Shown: positions 7,451 to 15,976 of the stretch, in pieces | How positions within the stretch are numbered: position 1 is the first letter of the stretch | How the letters are laid out: the number at the start of each line of letters is the position of its first letter | Assembly (NCBI GenBank): GCA_036268425.1 | Contig: DATAUE010000114.1 | Span: 62,001 to 126,000, forward strand | DNA length: 64,000 nt | Direction: 5' to 3' | DNA from: DATARH01 sp036268425 | Lineage (GTDB): Bacteria; Pseudomonadota; Alphaproteobacteria; ATCC43930; CGMCC-115725 | Made by a program: the position numbers and the translations under genes | Notes under the pieces: model-generated | The model's database searches: none | Seen by the model: only the letters and a program-made list of their open reading frames with translations | Told to the model about the DNA's origin: nothing

Positions 7451-8035
7451 ATGACCGCGCCCTTCCTCGATGACGTCATCACCTCGCTCGAAATGTTCGA
7501 GCGACCGAGCGCGCCGCATCTGCCGCCGCCACTCGGCAAGCTCGCGCTGATGCGGGCTGAGGACTGTACGGTGCCGTTCTACCGCTTTCTCTACGAAACG
7601 GTCGGCATGACGTGGCTGTGGTACGAGCGCCGCCTGCTCCCCGACGCGCCGCTCGCCGCGATCATCCAGAAACCCACGACCGAGATTTTCGTGCTCTATG
7701 CCGGCGGCGTCCCCGCCGGATATTTCGAACTCGACGCGGCATCGCCACACGAGACCGAACTCAGCTATTTTGGATTGATGCCCGAATTTATCGGCCGCCG
7801 GCTTGGGCCTTTTATGCTGCAGGCGGCGATCGACCGGGCATGGTCGCGGCCGATCCGCCGCCTCTGGGTCCACACCCGCATGTACGACCACCCGAAAGCA
7901 CTCGGCCATTACCAACGCGCCGGCTTTGTCGTCTATGCCCGCCAGAAGCTGCGCTTCCCGGATCCGCGCGCCAAGGGCATCCTGCCGCGCGATCTTAAAA
8001 ACCCCCGCCTTCCGCCGCTCGACGCCGCTACATAA
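7451..8035 (+). CDS. GNAT family N-acetyltransferase
   Basis: A 194-residue acetyltransferase-like protein. The acetyl-CoA-binding region is visible as YFGLMPEFIGRRLGPFMLQA (about residues 97-116), followed by WVHTRMYDHPKALGHYQRAG, where the tyrosine and the YxxxGF-like end (YQRAGFVVYARQ) are typical GNAT motif B elements. The substrate is unknown. It follows the sulfurtransferase after 34 bp and is probably in the same transcript. I took the ATG at 7451; the frame extends further upstream without a better start. Its last 8 bases overlap the convergent hypothetical gene on the other strand. Confidence 0.88.
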   Translation: MTAPFLDDVITSLEMFERPSAPHLPPPLGKLALMRAEDCTVPFYRFLYETVGMTWLWYERRLLPDAPLAAIIQKPTTEIFVLYAGGVPAGYFELDAASPHETELSYFGLMPEFIGRRLGPFMLQAAIDRAWSRPIRRLWVHTRMYDHPKALGHYQRAGFVVYARQKLRFPDPRAKGILPRDLKNPRLPPLDAAT

Positions 8036-8534
8036 GGCGGCTGTCATAGGCCCAATGCAGCAGCGCCTGACGTTGCCTGCGGTGACAAGTCAGGTCGCCT
8101 TTGCGGCAATGTTTCTGTAGCTGCGCAATGTGCCGGCGCATCGCCAGCCAGCGGCGGATTTGGCGGTCGTCTTCGTCAGGGATGCGGCGGCCGCGATAAT
8201 AGCGGCAATACCATTGGAACCAGCCGCGCGGATCGTCTTGATAAATCCAGCCCTTGCGCCGCCACACCGATAGCTTCTGGCTGGCGGCGACGCCGAAGAA
8301 ATTGAGCGCGGGGTCGGATTTTTCCGGGCTGAGCCTGGCGCCGCGAAACCAGTCGGCGGGAAATTCTCCCCGGCAATCGGTCATGTATTTGCCGCCGAAC
8401 ACGCCGAGCGCAAGCATCTGCTTTGGCGTCAGCTCCGGCAGGAAGCGCGGGTCGAAATCACGTCCCACCGGATGCGTCAGCTCATAGCGATAGCCGGTCT
8501 GCATCCGGTCATTGATTATGACGGGGCGAGCCAT
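8028..8534 (-). CDS. Conserved-looking hypothetical protein
   Basis: A 168-residue protein unusually rich in Arg, Trp, Tyr and His. Residues 30-60 read LPELTPKQMLALGVFGGKYM, followed by CRGEFPADWFRGARLSPEKS, and the C-terminal half is a basic, tryptophan-rich stretch (WYCRYYRGRRIPDEDDRQIR). Homologues of this kind, beginning with an ELTPxxMLxLGVFGGxYM motif, are familiar to me as uncharacterised proteins in several bacterial groups, but no activity is known. There is no signal peptide or membrane segment. The high density of aromatic and basic residues would suit nucleic-acid contact; that is only a guess. It lies just upstream of the LivF gene on the same strand (7 bp after the livF stop). 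Confidence 0.75.
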   Translation of the reverse strand: MARPVIINDRMQTGYRYELTHPVGRDFDPRFLPELTPKQMLALGVFGGKYMTDCRGEFPADWFRGARLSPEKSDPALNFFGVAASQKLSVWRRKGWIYQDDPRGWFQWYCRYYRGRRIPDEDDRQIRRWLAMRRHIAQLQKHCRKGDLTCHRRQRQALLHWAYDSRLM

Positions 8535-8541
8535 CGTGGCG

Positions 8542-9249
8542 TCAGATCGCCATCAGGCGTTCGCGCAATTCCTTGTCGTCGCGCAATTCCGCGGCCGGCC
8601 CGGAATGCCGCACCGTGCCCTTTTCCAGCACATAGACGCGGTCGGCCAACGACAATGAAAATTCCACACCCTGCTCAGCCAGCAGAATGGTCATCCCGCC
8701 TTTGCGCAATTCATCGACTTTGAGGCGCAGCGCTTCGACGACCAGCGGCGCCAACCCTTCGGATGGTTCGTCGAGCAGCAATAATTCCGGGTTGCCCATC
8801 AGGGTGCGTGCAATGGTCAGCATCTGCTGCTCGCCGCCCGACAGAAAGCCCCCCTGGCGGTTGCGCAACTCCTGTAGCACCGGAAACAGCTCATAGACCG
8901 TCGCAATGGTCCAGTGGCCGGGCCGAGCAGCGGCGCGGCCGGCGACATCGAGATTTTCCCAGACGCTGAGTTCGGCAAAAACGCGCCGGTCTTCCGGCAC
9001 AAAGCCGATGCCGGCGCGGGCGATGCGGTGCGGCGGCCATCCCGCGATGTCATGCCCTTTCCACAAAATGCGACCGCTGGCCGGCGGCGTCAGCCCGATC
9101 ACCGAGCGCATCGTCGTCGATTTGCCGACGCCGTTGCGCCCGAGCAGCACGACGCATTCGCCGGCCTGGATTTCCAGCGATACGCCAAACAATACCCGGC
9201 TGAGACCGTACGCGGTGTGGATGTCCTCCACCGACAACAGCGCGGCCAT
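8542..9249 (-). CDS. livF: Branched-chain amino acid-type ABC transporter ATPase LivF
   Basis: A 235-residue ATP-binding subunit of a Liv-type importer. The Walker A region is LLGRNGVGKSTT (about residues 36-47), the Q-loop follows in SVIGLTPPASGRI, the signature is LSGGEQQML (about 135-143) and the Walker B is LLLLDEPSEGL. LivF is the shorter of the two ATPases and lacks the extra loop present in LivG. It is the last gene of the livKHMGF group. Its ATG overlaps the livG stop by one base (TGATG), so it is translationally coupled. Confidence 0.95.
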   Translation of the reverse strand: MAALLSVEDIHTAYGLSRVLFGVSLEIQAGECVVLLGRNGVGKSTTMRSVIGLTPPASGRILWKGHDIAGWPPHRIARAGIGFVPEDRRVFAELSVWENLDVAGRAAARPGHWTIATVYELFPVLQELRNRQGGFLSGGEQQMLTIARTLMGNPELLLLDEPSEGLAPLVVEALRLKVDELRKGGMTILLAEQGVEFSLSLADRVYVLEKGTVRHSGPAAELRDDKELRERLMAI

Positions 9250-9983
9250 CAGTGCTCGCCGAGATAGACGCGGCGCACTTCGGGGTCGCCGCGCACCTCC
9301 TGCGGCGCACCGTCGGCGATCAGCCGCCCCTGGTGCAGCACGGCGATCTTCTGCGCGATCGAGAACACGACATCCATGTCGTGCTCGGTAAACAGCAGGG
9401 TCAAGGCGCGCTCGCCGGCAATGCGCTCGATCAGGCGGATCGTATCGTGCGTTTCAGTTGCCGACATGCCGGCGGTCGGCTCGTCGAGCAGCAGCAAAGC
9501 CGGATCGCTGGCCAGGGCAAGGCCCAGCTCCAACTGCTTCTGGTTGCCGTAGCTCAAGGTGCCGGCAAGCGCACGCGCGCTGTCGCGCAGCCCGATCTGG
9601 GTCAACAACACCTCGACATCGTCGTGATAAAAGGTCGAGGAGCGCGACCAGTAATTGGTGCCGCGGCCGCGATGGATCAGATAGGCCGCCTGTACATTCT
9701 CGAACACGGAAAGGCGCGGGAAGATGTTGGTGCGCTGAAACGAGCGGCCGATCCCCATGCGGCAAATCTGGTGCGGCAGGACACCGGTAATGTCACGGCC
9801 GTCGAGCGTCACCTGCCCGCTATCCGGGCGCAGATGGCCGGTGATCAGGTTGAACAGGGTCGATTTGCCGGCGCCGTTCGGCCCGATGACGGCCGCGATC
9901 TGCTGCGTCCCGACGGAAAACGACACATCCGACACCGCGACAAAGCCGGCGAAGGTTTTGCGCAGCGCGCTGACCTCAAGCAT
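9249..9983 (-). CDS. livG: Branched-chain amino acid-type ABC transporter ATPase LivG
   Basis: A 244-residue ATP-binding subunit. The Walker A is IGPNGAGKSTLFN (about residues 34-46), the LivG-specific stretch RSFQRTNIFPRLSVFENVQA follows, the signature region reads LSYGNQKQLELGLALA (a YG variant of LSGG that is normal for LivG), and the Walker B is LLLLDEPTAGM. The start overlaps the end of livM by 8 bp. Together with LivF it energises uptake through LivH-LivM. Confidence 0.95.
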   Translation of the reverse strand: MLEVSALRKTFAGFVAVSDVSFSVGTQQIAAVIGPNGAGKSTLFNLITGHLRPDSGQVTLDGRDITGVLPHQICRMGIGRSFQRTNIFPRLSVFENVQAAYLIHRGRGTNYWSRSSTFYHDDVEVLLTQIGLRDSARALAGTLSYGNQKQLELGLALASDPALLLLDEPTAGMSATETHDTIRLIERIAGERALTLLFTEHDMDVVFSIAQKIAVLHQGRLIADGAPQEVRGDPEVRRVYLGEH

Positions 9984-10971
9984 TGCGCTGCGTCGGCAAG
10001 CCGCGACGATGTGTCAGGCGGGTCCATCCGGCATCCAGCGCCCCGAGGATGCCGCCGGGGAAAGCAAAGAGCAGGACCACGAGGATGGTGCCGAGCACAA
10101 ACGGCCAGTATTCGGTGTAGGAGGTGATCTGCTGGTTGAGCAGCGTCAGCACCGCCGCGCCGATCGCCGGCCCCCAGAAATGATTCATGCCGCCGAGGAT
10201 CGCCATGATCATCACATCGGCCGATTTCGACCAGAACACATAATCGGCAAAGACCCCGCGATTAAAGATGCCGAACAAGGCGCCGGAAAAGCCGGCGAAA
10301 ACCCCGGCAACGGTGAAAGCGGCGAGTTCATAGCCGCGCACGTTGACGCCGATAAACGCGGCCCGCTCCGGGTTCTCACGGATCGTCGTCAGCACGCGTC
10401 CGAACGGCGACTGCCCGATCCGCCGCAACGCCGCGACGCACAGCATCACCAGGATCAGGGTCAGCAGGTAGAAATACTCGCTGATACGGAAATGCCCGGT
10501 GCCGGGGATTGCCGACATCCAGCCGAGATCGGGGAACGGCACTTCCGGCAGCCCCTGATCGCCGCCGGTGACGGTGTTCCACTTGAAGCAGACGGCCCAG
10601 ACGATCTGCGAAAACGCCAGCGTCAACATGGCGAAATAGATTTTCGTCAGGCGCACGCAGAAATACCCGAAGACCAGCGCGAACGCTCCGGCGCCCAGGC
10701 CCGCCGCCGGAAACGCGACGATAAACGGCACCCCCAGCGTCTTCATCAGGATGCCGCAGACATAGGCGCCGATCCCGAAATAGGCGACGTGGCCGAACGA
10801 GACGAGGCCGGTCATCCCGAGCAGCAGATTGAGGCTCAGCGCAAACAGCGCATAGATCGCAATCTGGGTCGCCAGAAACGTATCGTAGCGGCTGCCGACC
10901 CACGGCACCGACAGCCCGATCACGAACACGATCAGCGCCCACGGGATGCGGTCGCTGCTCAACCGGCTCAT
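9976..10971 (-). CDS. livM: Branched-chain amino acid-type ABC transporter permease LivM
   Basis: A 331-residue inner-membrane permease with about ten hydrophobic helices. Recognisable family text includes LSLNLLLGMTGLVSFGHVAYFGIGAY near the N-terminus and RIGQSPFGRVLTTIRENPERAAFIGVNV, the cytoplasmic EAA-like coupling loop, in the second half. The real start is the ATG at 10971 (MSRLSSDRIPW), which overlaps the livH stop in an ATGA. The open frame continues further upstream, but that part is a shadow of livH. Confidence 0.94.
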   Translation of the reverse strand: MSRLSSDRIPWALIVFVIGLSVPWVGSRYDTFLATQIAIYALFALSLNLLLGMTGLVSFGHVAYFGIGAYVCGILMKTLGVPFIVAFPAAGLGAGAFALVFGYFCVRLTKIYFAMLTLAFSQIVWAVCFKWNTVTGGDQGLPEVPFPDLGWMSAIPGTGHFRISEYFYLLTLILVMLCVAALRRIGQSPFGRVLTTIRENPERAAFIGVNVRGYELAAFTVAGVFAGFSGALFGIFNRGVFADYVFWSKSADVMIMAILGGMNHFWGPAIGAAVLTLLNQQITSYTEYWPFVLGTILVVLLFAFPGGILGALDAGWTRLTHRRGLPTQRNA

Positions 10972-11849
10972 CGGATCGGCCGCCCGAACAAGCCCCAGGG
11001 GCGGATGATCAGGATCACCGCCATCAGCGCAAACACCGAAAACAGCGAAAAGCCGGGGAAAATCAGGATGCCGAACGACAGCACCTGACCATAGAGGACC
11101 GAACCCCAGAACGTGCCCCAGAACGAGCCGAGACCGCCGATCACCACGACGATAAACGCCTGCACGATGATCTCGACATCCATGCCCGGCACGATGCTTT
11201 GGATCGGCGTTACCAGGGCGCCGGCGAGCCCAGCCAAGGCCGCGCTCAGCATGAACATGCCGGTATAGAGCCAGCCGACATTGGCGCCCAAGGCCGACAG
11301 CATCTCGCGATCGAGCGCAGCGGCGCGCACCATCCGGCCGAGCGGCGTGCGTGTCAGCATCAACCACACGCCAAGCGCGATCAGCGGCCCGACCGCGATA
11401 ATGAACAGATTATAGTACGGTACCGTCGTAGCGAGAACCTCGACGCCGCCGTTCAGGATCGCCGGCCGCGACACCGAAAGCTGCTGCGTCCCCCAGGTGA
11501 ATTTCGCGGCGTCGCCGAGGATCAGCACCAGCGCATAGGTGAACAGCAGCTGGTACAGCTCCTCACGGCCGTACAGAAAGCGGAACAGCAGCCGCTCGAT
11601 AATCCCGCCGAGAATGGCGATGCCAGCCGCGGCGCCAATCGTCGCCAGCCAGAAATTCGCCCCGCCCAGCGCCAGCCAATGCACGATCTGCCATGCGAGA
11701 TAGGCACCGAGCATGTAAAACGAACCATGCGCGAAATTGAGGACGCGCAGGACGCCAAATATCAGCGACAGGCCAGAGGCGATCAGAAATAGAAACATCG
11801 CCGCGGTCAGTCCGCCCATGAACTGGCTGAACAGAAACGAAAGGTTCAC
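10968..11849 (-). CDS. livH: Branched-chain amino acid-type ABC transporter permease LivH
   Basis: A 293-residue polytopic permease. It shows the LivH hallmarks SGLSLIFGVLRVLNFAHGSF near the N-terminus, and the second-half coupling loop TPLGRMVRAAALDREMLSAL. It pairs with LivM to form the membrane channel. The gene follows the solute-binding protein by 79 bp and overlaps livM by 4 bp, so livHMGF is a compact coupled operon. Confidence 0.94.
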   Translation of the reverse strand: MNLSFLFSQFMGGLTAAMFLFLIASGLSLIFGVLRVLNFAHGSFYMLGAYLAWQIVHWLALGGANFWLATIGAAAGIAILGGIIERLLFRFLYGREELYQLLFTYALVLILGDAAKFTWGTQQLSVSRPAILNGGVEVLATTVPYYNLFIIAVGPLIALGVWLMLTRTPLGRMVRAAALDREMLSALGANVGWLYTGMFMLSAALAGLAGALVTPIQSIVPGMDVEIIVQAFIVVVIGGLGSFWGTFWGSVLYGQVLSFGILIFPGFSLFSVFALMAVILIIRPWGLFGRPIR

Positions 11850-11928
11850 CTGGCGTCACACGCTCCCTGTAAGGGCCACCCGGCAGCGGCCCTGCGCATC
11901 GTTCGACATTGCAGCGCGACGCTGCTGT

Positions 11929-13140
11929 TTAGTTGGTTTCGGTGCGCGGATCGGGGTTGCGGTAAACCGGGTCTTTAATGATTGCAAACGGATATTTCGG
12001 GTCCTTGACCATCTCGCCCCAGAACTCGCCGCTCTCGGATTCGTGGGTCTTGGCGTTAAAGGTCAGCTTGCCGGTTGGCGTATCGAACGTCAGGCCGGCC
12101 AGCGCCGCCGCGACCTTGTCGGAATCCGTGCCGCCGGCCTTGATGATGCCGGCCACCAGCGCGGTGACGCCGTTATAGCCCATGATGGCCCAGCCCGAGC
12201 CGTAATCGGTCTTCATAAAAGCCCGCAGCCGCTCCTCGAACGCCTTGTGTTCGGCCGGCTCCTTGCCGGTCCAGATCACCGGGTCGTAGGTATCGGTCCA
12301 GATCCCGAGGGGATAGTCGTTGCCGAGCGCGATTGCCTCGTCGATGACCCCGACCTCGCCACCATCCGCCAGGCGGTTGTTGATCGCCTTGAAATAACCC
12401 AGCGGCGCGGCCTGTTTGGCCAGCGTGACAAAATCCCCGCCAAAGAAATCGCAATAGACCGCATCAGGCTTTTTGCTCATCTGCGCGGTGATAAAGGCGG
12501 TGAAGTCCGGCTCACCAAGCTTTGGCCATTGCTGGTCGACGATTTCCACGTCGGGCCGCAATTTCTTCATCGTCTGGATATAGGTGCCGATCGCATCATG
12601 GCCGTAGGCATAGTCGGGCGCGATCGTCGCGACGCGCTTGATGTCCTTCCACCCGGCCATCACCTGCGCACCCGCGGCGCCTTCGATATCGGTGTTGGAG
12701 GCGATGCGGAAAATGTACGGATGCAGGTTTTCCGGCGCGGTCAGCTTCATCGTCTTGGCCGACGGCGAGAGGAAGACGATCTTGTTTTCCTTGGCGATCG
12801 TCGACACGGCCGGCGCCTCGGCCGACGTCAGCGTGCCGATCAGGAAATCGACGTTATCCTTGATGATCAGTTCGCGCGCGAGCCGCACCGCCTCGTCGGC
12901 ATTGGCCTTGCTATCGCGCGACAGCAGTTCGAGCTTGCGGCCGAGCACACCGCCTTTGGCATTGATCTCGCTTACCGCCATCTCGGCGCCTTTGAGGATC
13001 GGCGTGCCGTAGACCGCGGTTGGTCCGGAAAGCGGTATCGGAAACCCGATCTTGATCGCATCGGCCGCATTGGCGGCGGCGCCCGCCAAAAACGCGGCCA
13101 GCCATGCACACAGCGCAACAAGAGACGCTTGACGCCCCAT
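11929..13140 (-). CDS. Periplasmic substrate-binding protein of Liv-type ABC transporter
   Basis: A 403-residue exported receptor. The signal peptide is clear: MGRQASLVALCAWLAAFLAG followed by an AAANA-AD cleavage region near residue 26. The mature part starts AIKIGFPIPLSGPTAVYGTP, the standard opening of the periplasmic type I binding fold (LivJ/LivK, amide and urea receptors). KGAEMAVSEINAKGGVLGRK and VRLARELIIKDNVDFLIGTL follow in the expected order. This family binds branched-chain amino acids, amides, urea or aromatic acids, and the ligand here cannot be deduced. The start is preceded by GGGGGG at a short distance. It heads the livKHMGF group, and a plausible sigma-70 promoter lies 57-85 bp upstream. 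Confidence 0.93.
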   Translation of the reverse strand: MGRQASLVALCAWLAAFLAGAAANAADAIKIGFPIPLSGPTAVYGTPILKGAEMAVSEINAKGGVLGRKLELLSRDSKANADEAVRLARELIIKDNVDFLIGTLTSAEAPAVSTIAKENKIVFLSPSAKTMKLTAPENLHPYIFRIASNTDIEGAAGAQVMAGWKDIKRVATIAPDYAYGHDAIGTYIQTMKKLRPDVEIVDQQWPKLGEPDFTAFITAQMSKKPDAVYCDFFGGDFVTLAKQAAPLGYFKAINNRLADGGEVGVIDEAIALGNDYPLGIWTDTYDPVIWTGKEPAEHKAFEERLRAFMKTDYGSGWAIMGYNGVTALVAGIIKAGGTDSDKVAAALAGLTFDTPTGKLTFNAKTHESESGEFWGEMVKDPKYPFAIIKDPVYRNPDPRTETN

Positions 13141-13196
13141 CGTGACCCCCCTGATGCGCCATTATTAATTGCTGATGGATCGCGTGGCGCGCCGGG

Positions 13197-13225
13197 ATAT
13201 TGATGGGGCGCGTCACGGCCGTCAA
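13197..13225 (-). promoter_or_regulatory. Candidate sigma-70 promoter of the Liv transporter operon
   Basis: On the minus strand TTGACG (13220-13225) is separated by exactly 17 bp from CAATAT (13197-13202), about 57 bp upstream of the solute-binding-protein ATG. The -35 matches consensus at five of six positions and the -10 at three of six. The AT-rich stretch ATTATTAATT lies between it and the start. This is a computer-free visual match only. Confidence 0.35.
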
Positions 13226-13352
13226 GCCGGCCAGCCGAGGTATCGGACGCGCCGGTTGCATCGGCTTTCCCGGGCAAGTCGGCGCAACAGCCGTCTTGAC
13301 AGCTGCCGCACGAAACGGAGGCTACCGGTGTTTCAGTTCGGGATGATGTCGC

Positions 13353-14444
13353 ATGCCTGTAGAGATGATCGGGTGGATCGCGCCGCGGGTCTCATCCGAG
13401 ATCATTCCGCCATCCGGGCCTCCGTTTGACGCTGGGGTCCTCGCCGAGACGGCACGCATTCACGAGCGGGCCGATTTCGACCGCGTGCTGATCGGGTACT
13501 ACTCCGACGCACCGGATGGGTTCCTGGTCGGCGCGCACGCCGCCTCAGTCACCAAACGACTGGGCTTTCTGCTGGCGCATCGCCCCGGTTTCGTGGCGCC
13601 GCCGGTCGCCGGCCGCAAACTGGCGACGCTCGACCAGCTTTGCGGCGGCCGTCTCGCGGTGCACATCATCGCCGGCGGCAGCGACGCAGATCAGGCAAAG
13701 GACGGCGACTGGACCGATTCCGCGACCCGCTATCGCCGTGCGGCCGAGTACATTTCGCTGTTGCGGCGGACCTGGACCGAGCCGGCGCCGTTCGACCACG
13801 ACGGCAAATTCTACAAGACTCGCGGGACCTATGCGGAAATCCGCTGCCGCCAGCTTCCGCATATTCCGATTTATGGCGGCGGCGGGTCCGATGCAGCGAT
13901 CCGGTCGCTGGCGCCGCACCTCGATGTCTTCATGCTATGGGGCGAGCCGCTGAAGGATACCGCGGCATTTATGGATCGGGTGCGGCGTGAAGCGGCCCAA
14001 TCCTGCCGCACGCCGCGGTTCAGCCTGTCGACTCGGCCGATCCTGGCGGCAACTGAGGGCCAGGCCTGGGATCGCGCCCGAGCGATCCTCGACCGCATCA
14101 GAACCAACCGCGGCACCGTTGCCGCACCGCAGCGCCAGAATGTCGGGTCGAAACGCCTGCTGGAGGCCGCTGCCGCAGCGGAAGTGCACGACACCTGCCT
14201 GTGGACCTCGCTCGCCGTCGCGACTGGCGCGCAAGGCAACTCGACGGCACTGGTCGGCACGCCGGAAACGGTCGCAAAAGCGATGCTGGAATACTACAAG
14301 CTCGGCGCCACCAGCCTGCTGATCCGCGGCTACGACCCGCGGCCAGATGCGGTGCAATACGGCAATGAACTGATCCCGCGCCTCCGCGAACTGGTGGCAA
14401 CGCACGACGCCACAACGCCCGGCGGCGCGATGCCTAACTTGTAG
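13353..14444 (+). CDS. LLM-class flavin-dependent monooxygenase (SsuD-like)
   Basis: A 363-residue luciferase-like TIM-barrel enzyme closest in style to alkanesulfonate monooxygenase: VLIGYYSDAPDGFLVGAHAA, the FLLAHRPGFVAPPVAGRKLA stretch around residue 75, GRLAVHIIAGGSDADQAKDG (FMN phosphate-binding region), and RAAEYISLLRRTWTEPAPFD. Such enzymes use reduced FMN and O2 to oxidise sulfonates or related compounds in the cytoplasm. It lies divergently from the Liv transporter, with about 210 bp between. No SsuE or sulfonate transporter is adjacent, so the substrate is open. The ATG at 13353 is accepted although the ribosome-binding site is weak. Confidence 0.9.
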   Translation: MPVEMIGWIAPRVSSEIIPPSGPPFDAGVLAETARIHERADFDRVLIGYYSDAPDGFLVGAHAASVTKRLGFLLAHRPGFVAPPVAGRKLATLDQLCGGRLAVHIIAGGSDADQAKDGDWTDSATRYRRAAEYISLLRRTWTEPAPFDHDGKFYKTRGTYAEIRCRQLPHIPIYGGGGSDAAIRSLAPHLDVFMLWGEPLKDTAAFMDRVRREAAQSCRTPRFSLSTRPILAATEGQAWDRARAILDRIRTNRGTVAAPQRQNVGSKRLLEAAAAAEVHDTCLWTSLAVATGAQGNSTALVGTPETVAKAMLEYYKLGATSLLIRGYDPRPDAVQYGNELIPRLRELVATHDATTPGGAMPNL

Positions 14445-14521
14445 CTCCCCGTTACGCGACAATCCGGTGCAAGCGGAAGCCCAGGCAACGGCCGCGCCGC
14501 GTACCTGGGCCACTTTCGCGG

Positions 14522-15847
14522 CTAATGCCGCTCGGCAACCGCAACGTAATGCCGTTCGTCGGACCCGGTGAAAAGCTGGCGCGGGCGGCCGATCTTCATG
14601 TCCGGATCTTCGATCATTTCGGTCCACTGCGCGATCCACCCGACCGTCCGGGCGATCGCGAACAGCACCGTGAACATCGAGGTCGGGAAGCCCATCGCCT
14701 TCAGGATGATGCCGGAGTAGAAATCGACATTCGGATAAAGCTTGCGGCTGATGAAGTAATCATCGTTCAACGCAATTTTTTCCAGCTCCATCGCCAGATC
14801 AAGCAACGGGTCATCCTTGATGCCGAGGTCGTTCAGCACATCATGGCAGCTTTCACGCAGCACATGCGCCCGCGGGTCGTAATTCTTGTAAACTCGGTGG
14901 CCGAAACCGAACAGAATTTCGTGATTGTGCTTGTTTTTGACCTGGTCGAGGAATTCGGGGATGCCGTCCTTGCCGCCGATCTTCGCCAGCATCTTGAGCA
15001 CCGCCTCGTTGGCCCCGCCATGCGCCGGCCCCCAGAGCGAGGCGATGCCCGCGGCGATACAGGCGAACGGGTTGGCGCCCGACGATCCGGCGTTGCGCAC
15101 CGTCGCCGTCGAGGCATTCTGCTCATGGTCGGCGTGCAGGATGAATATCCGATCCATCGCCTTGGCGAGAACCGGGTTGACCTTGTACTCCTCGCACGGC
15201 ACCGCAAAGGTCATGTGCAGGAAGTTTTCGGCATAACCCAGGGAATTCTTGGGATAAATGAATGGTTGGCCGTGCGCATACTTATAGGCCATCGCGCCGA
15301 TTGTCGGCAATTTGGCGATCAGCCGGTGCGAAGCAACCATCCGCTGATACGGATCATTGATGTCGGTCGAGTCGTGGTAGAAAGCCGATAGCGCGCCGAC
15401 CACGCCGCATAAAACCGCCATCGGATGGGCGTCGCGGCGGAACCCGCGGAAGAATGTCGCGAGTTGCTCGTGCACCATCGTGTGGTGCGTGATGTCGGCG
15501 ACGAACTGCGTTTTCTCAACGGCGGTTGGCAACTCGCCATTCAGCAACAAATAAGCGACTTCCAGGAAGTCGCTTTTGTCGGCCAGTTCCTGGATCGGAT
15601 ATCCCCGATACATCAGCACCCCTTCATCGCCATCGATGTAGGTGATGCTCGAACGGCAGGCGGCAGTCGCCATAAAGCCGGGATCGTAGGTAAAGTAACC
15701 CGTCTGTGCGTAGAGCTTGCGAACATCGATGACTTTCGGCCCGACCGAGCCCTCGATCACCGGCAGGTCGATCGACTTGCCAGTGGCGTTGTCCGTCAAC
15801 GTCATCGAGCCGTTCACACCACCGACCTTCGTATTATTGCCGTCCAT
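14522..15847 (-). CDS. gltA: Citrate synthase (type II)
   Basis: A 441-residue enzyme of the TCA cycle that condenses acetyl-CoA with oxaloacetate. Family text is unmistakable: SSITYIDGDEGVLMYRGYPI near residue 70-90, NFLHMTF, the catalytic HADHEQNASTATVRNAGSSG (about residues 247-266), GPAHGGANEAVLKML, FGHRVYKNYDPRA and the C-terminal RPRQLFTG. The length fits the hexameric Gram-negative type. It lies 129 bp downstream of gltX on the same strand. That gap contains a candidate promoter, so gltA is probably transcribed on its own. Confidence 0.97.
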   Translation of the reverse strand: MDGNNTKVGGVNGSMTLTDNATGKSIDLPVIEGSVGPKVIDVRKLYAQTGYFTYDPGFMATAACRSSITYIDGDEGVLMYRGYPIQELADKSDFLEVAYLLLNGELPTAVEKTQFVADITHHTMVHEQLATFFRGFRRDAHPMAVLCGVVGALSAFYHDSTDINDPYQRMVASHRLIAKLPTIGAMAYKYAHGQPFIYPKNSLGYAENFLHMTFAVPCEEYKVNPVLAKAMDRIFILHADHEQNASTATVRNAGSSGANPFACIAAGIASLWGPAHGGANEAVLKMLAKIGGKDGIPEFLDQVKNKHNHEILFGFGHRVYKNYDPRAHVLRESCHDVLNDLGIKDDPLLDLAMELEKIALNDDYFISRKLYPNVDFYSGIILKAMGFPTSMFTVLFAIARTVGWIAQWTEMIEDPDMKIGRPRQLFTGSDERHYVAVAERH

Positions 15848-15916
15848 TGAAGCACCTCAATCGTGACGCCCGCAGGCGGTTGGCCGTTTCACCGAATATT
15901 AGGCCCCGCCGGGCTG

Positions 15917-15944
15917 ATTATCAAACGCCGTTCCGATTTTGCAA
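15917..15944 (-). promoter_or_regulatory. Candidate promoter of citrate synthase
   Basis: Minus strand: TTGCAA (15939-15944), a 16-bp spacer, and GATAAT (15917-15922), about 70 bp before the gltA ATG. The -10 matches five of six consensus positions. The region between gltX and gltA is AT-richer than its surroundings, which agrees with a promoter. Confidence 0.4.
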
Positions 15945-15976
15945 CGCAATATCGCATCTGCGAACATGAGAGAATC

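Noticed and set aside
9757..11088. 443-residue plus-strand open frame opposite livG and livM
   Set aside because: Antisense shadow of two certain transport genes.
11737..13203. 488-residue plus-strand open frame opposite the Liv receptor gene
   Set aside because: No domain text and a composition typical of antisense frames in GC-rich DNA; the minus strand has a signal peptide and the full receptor fold.
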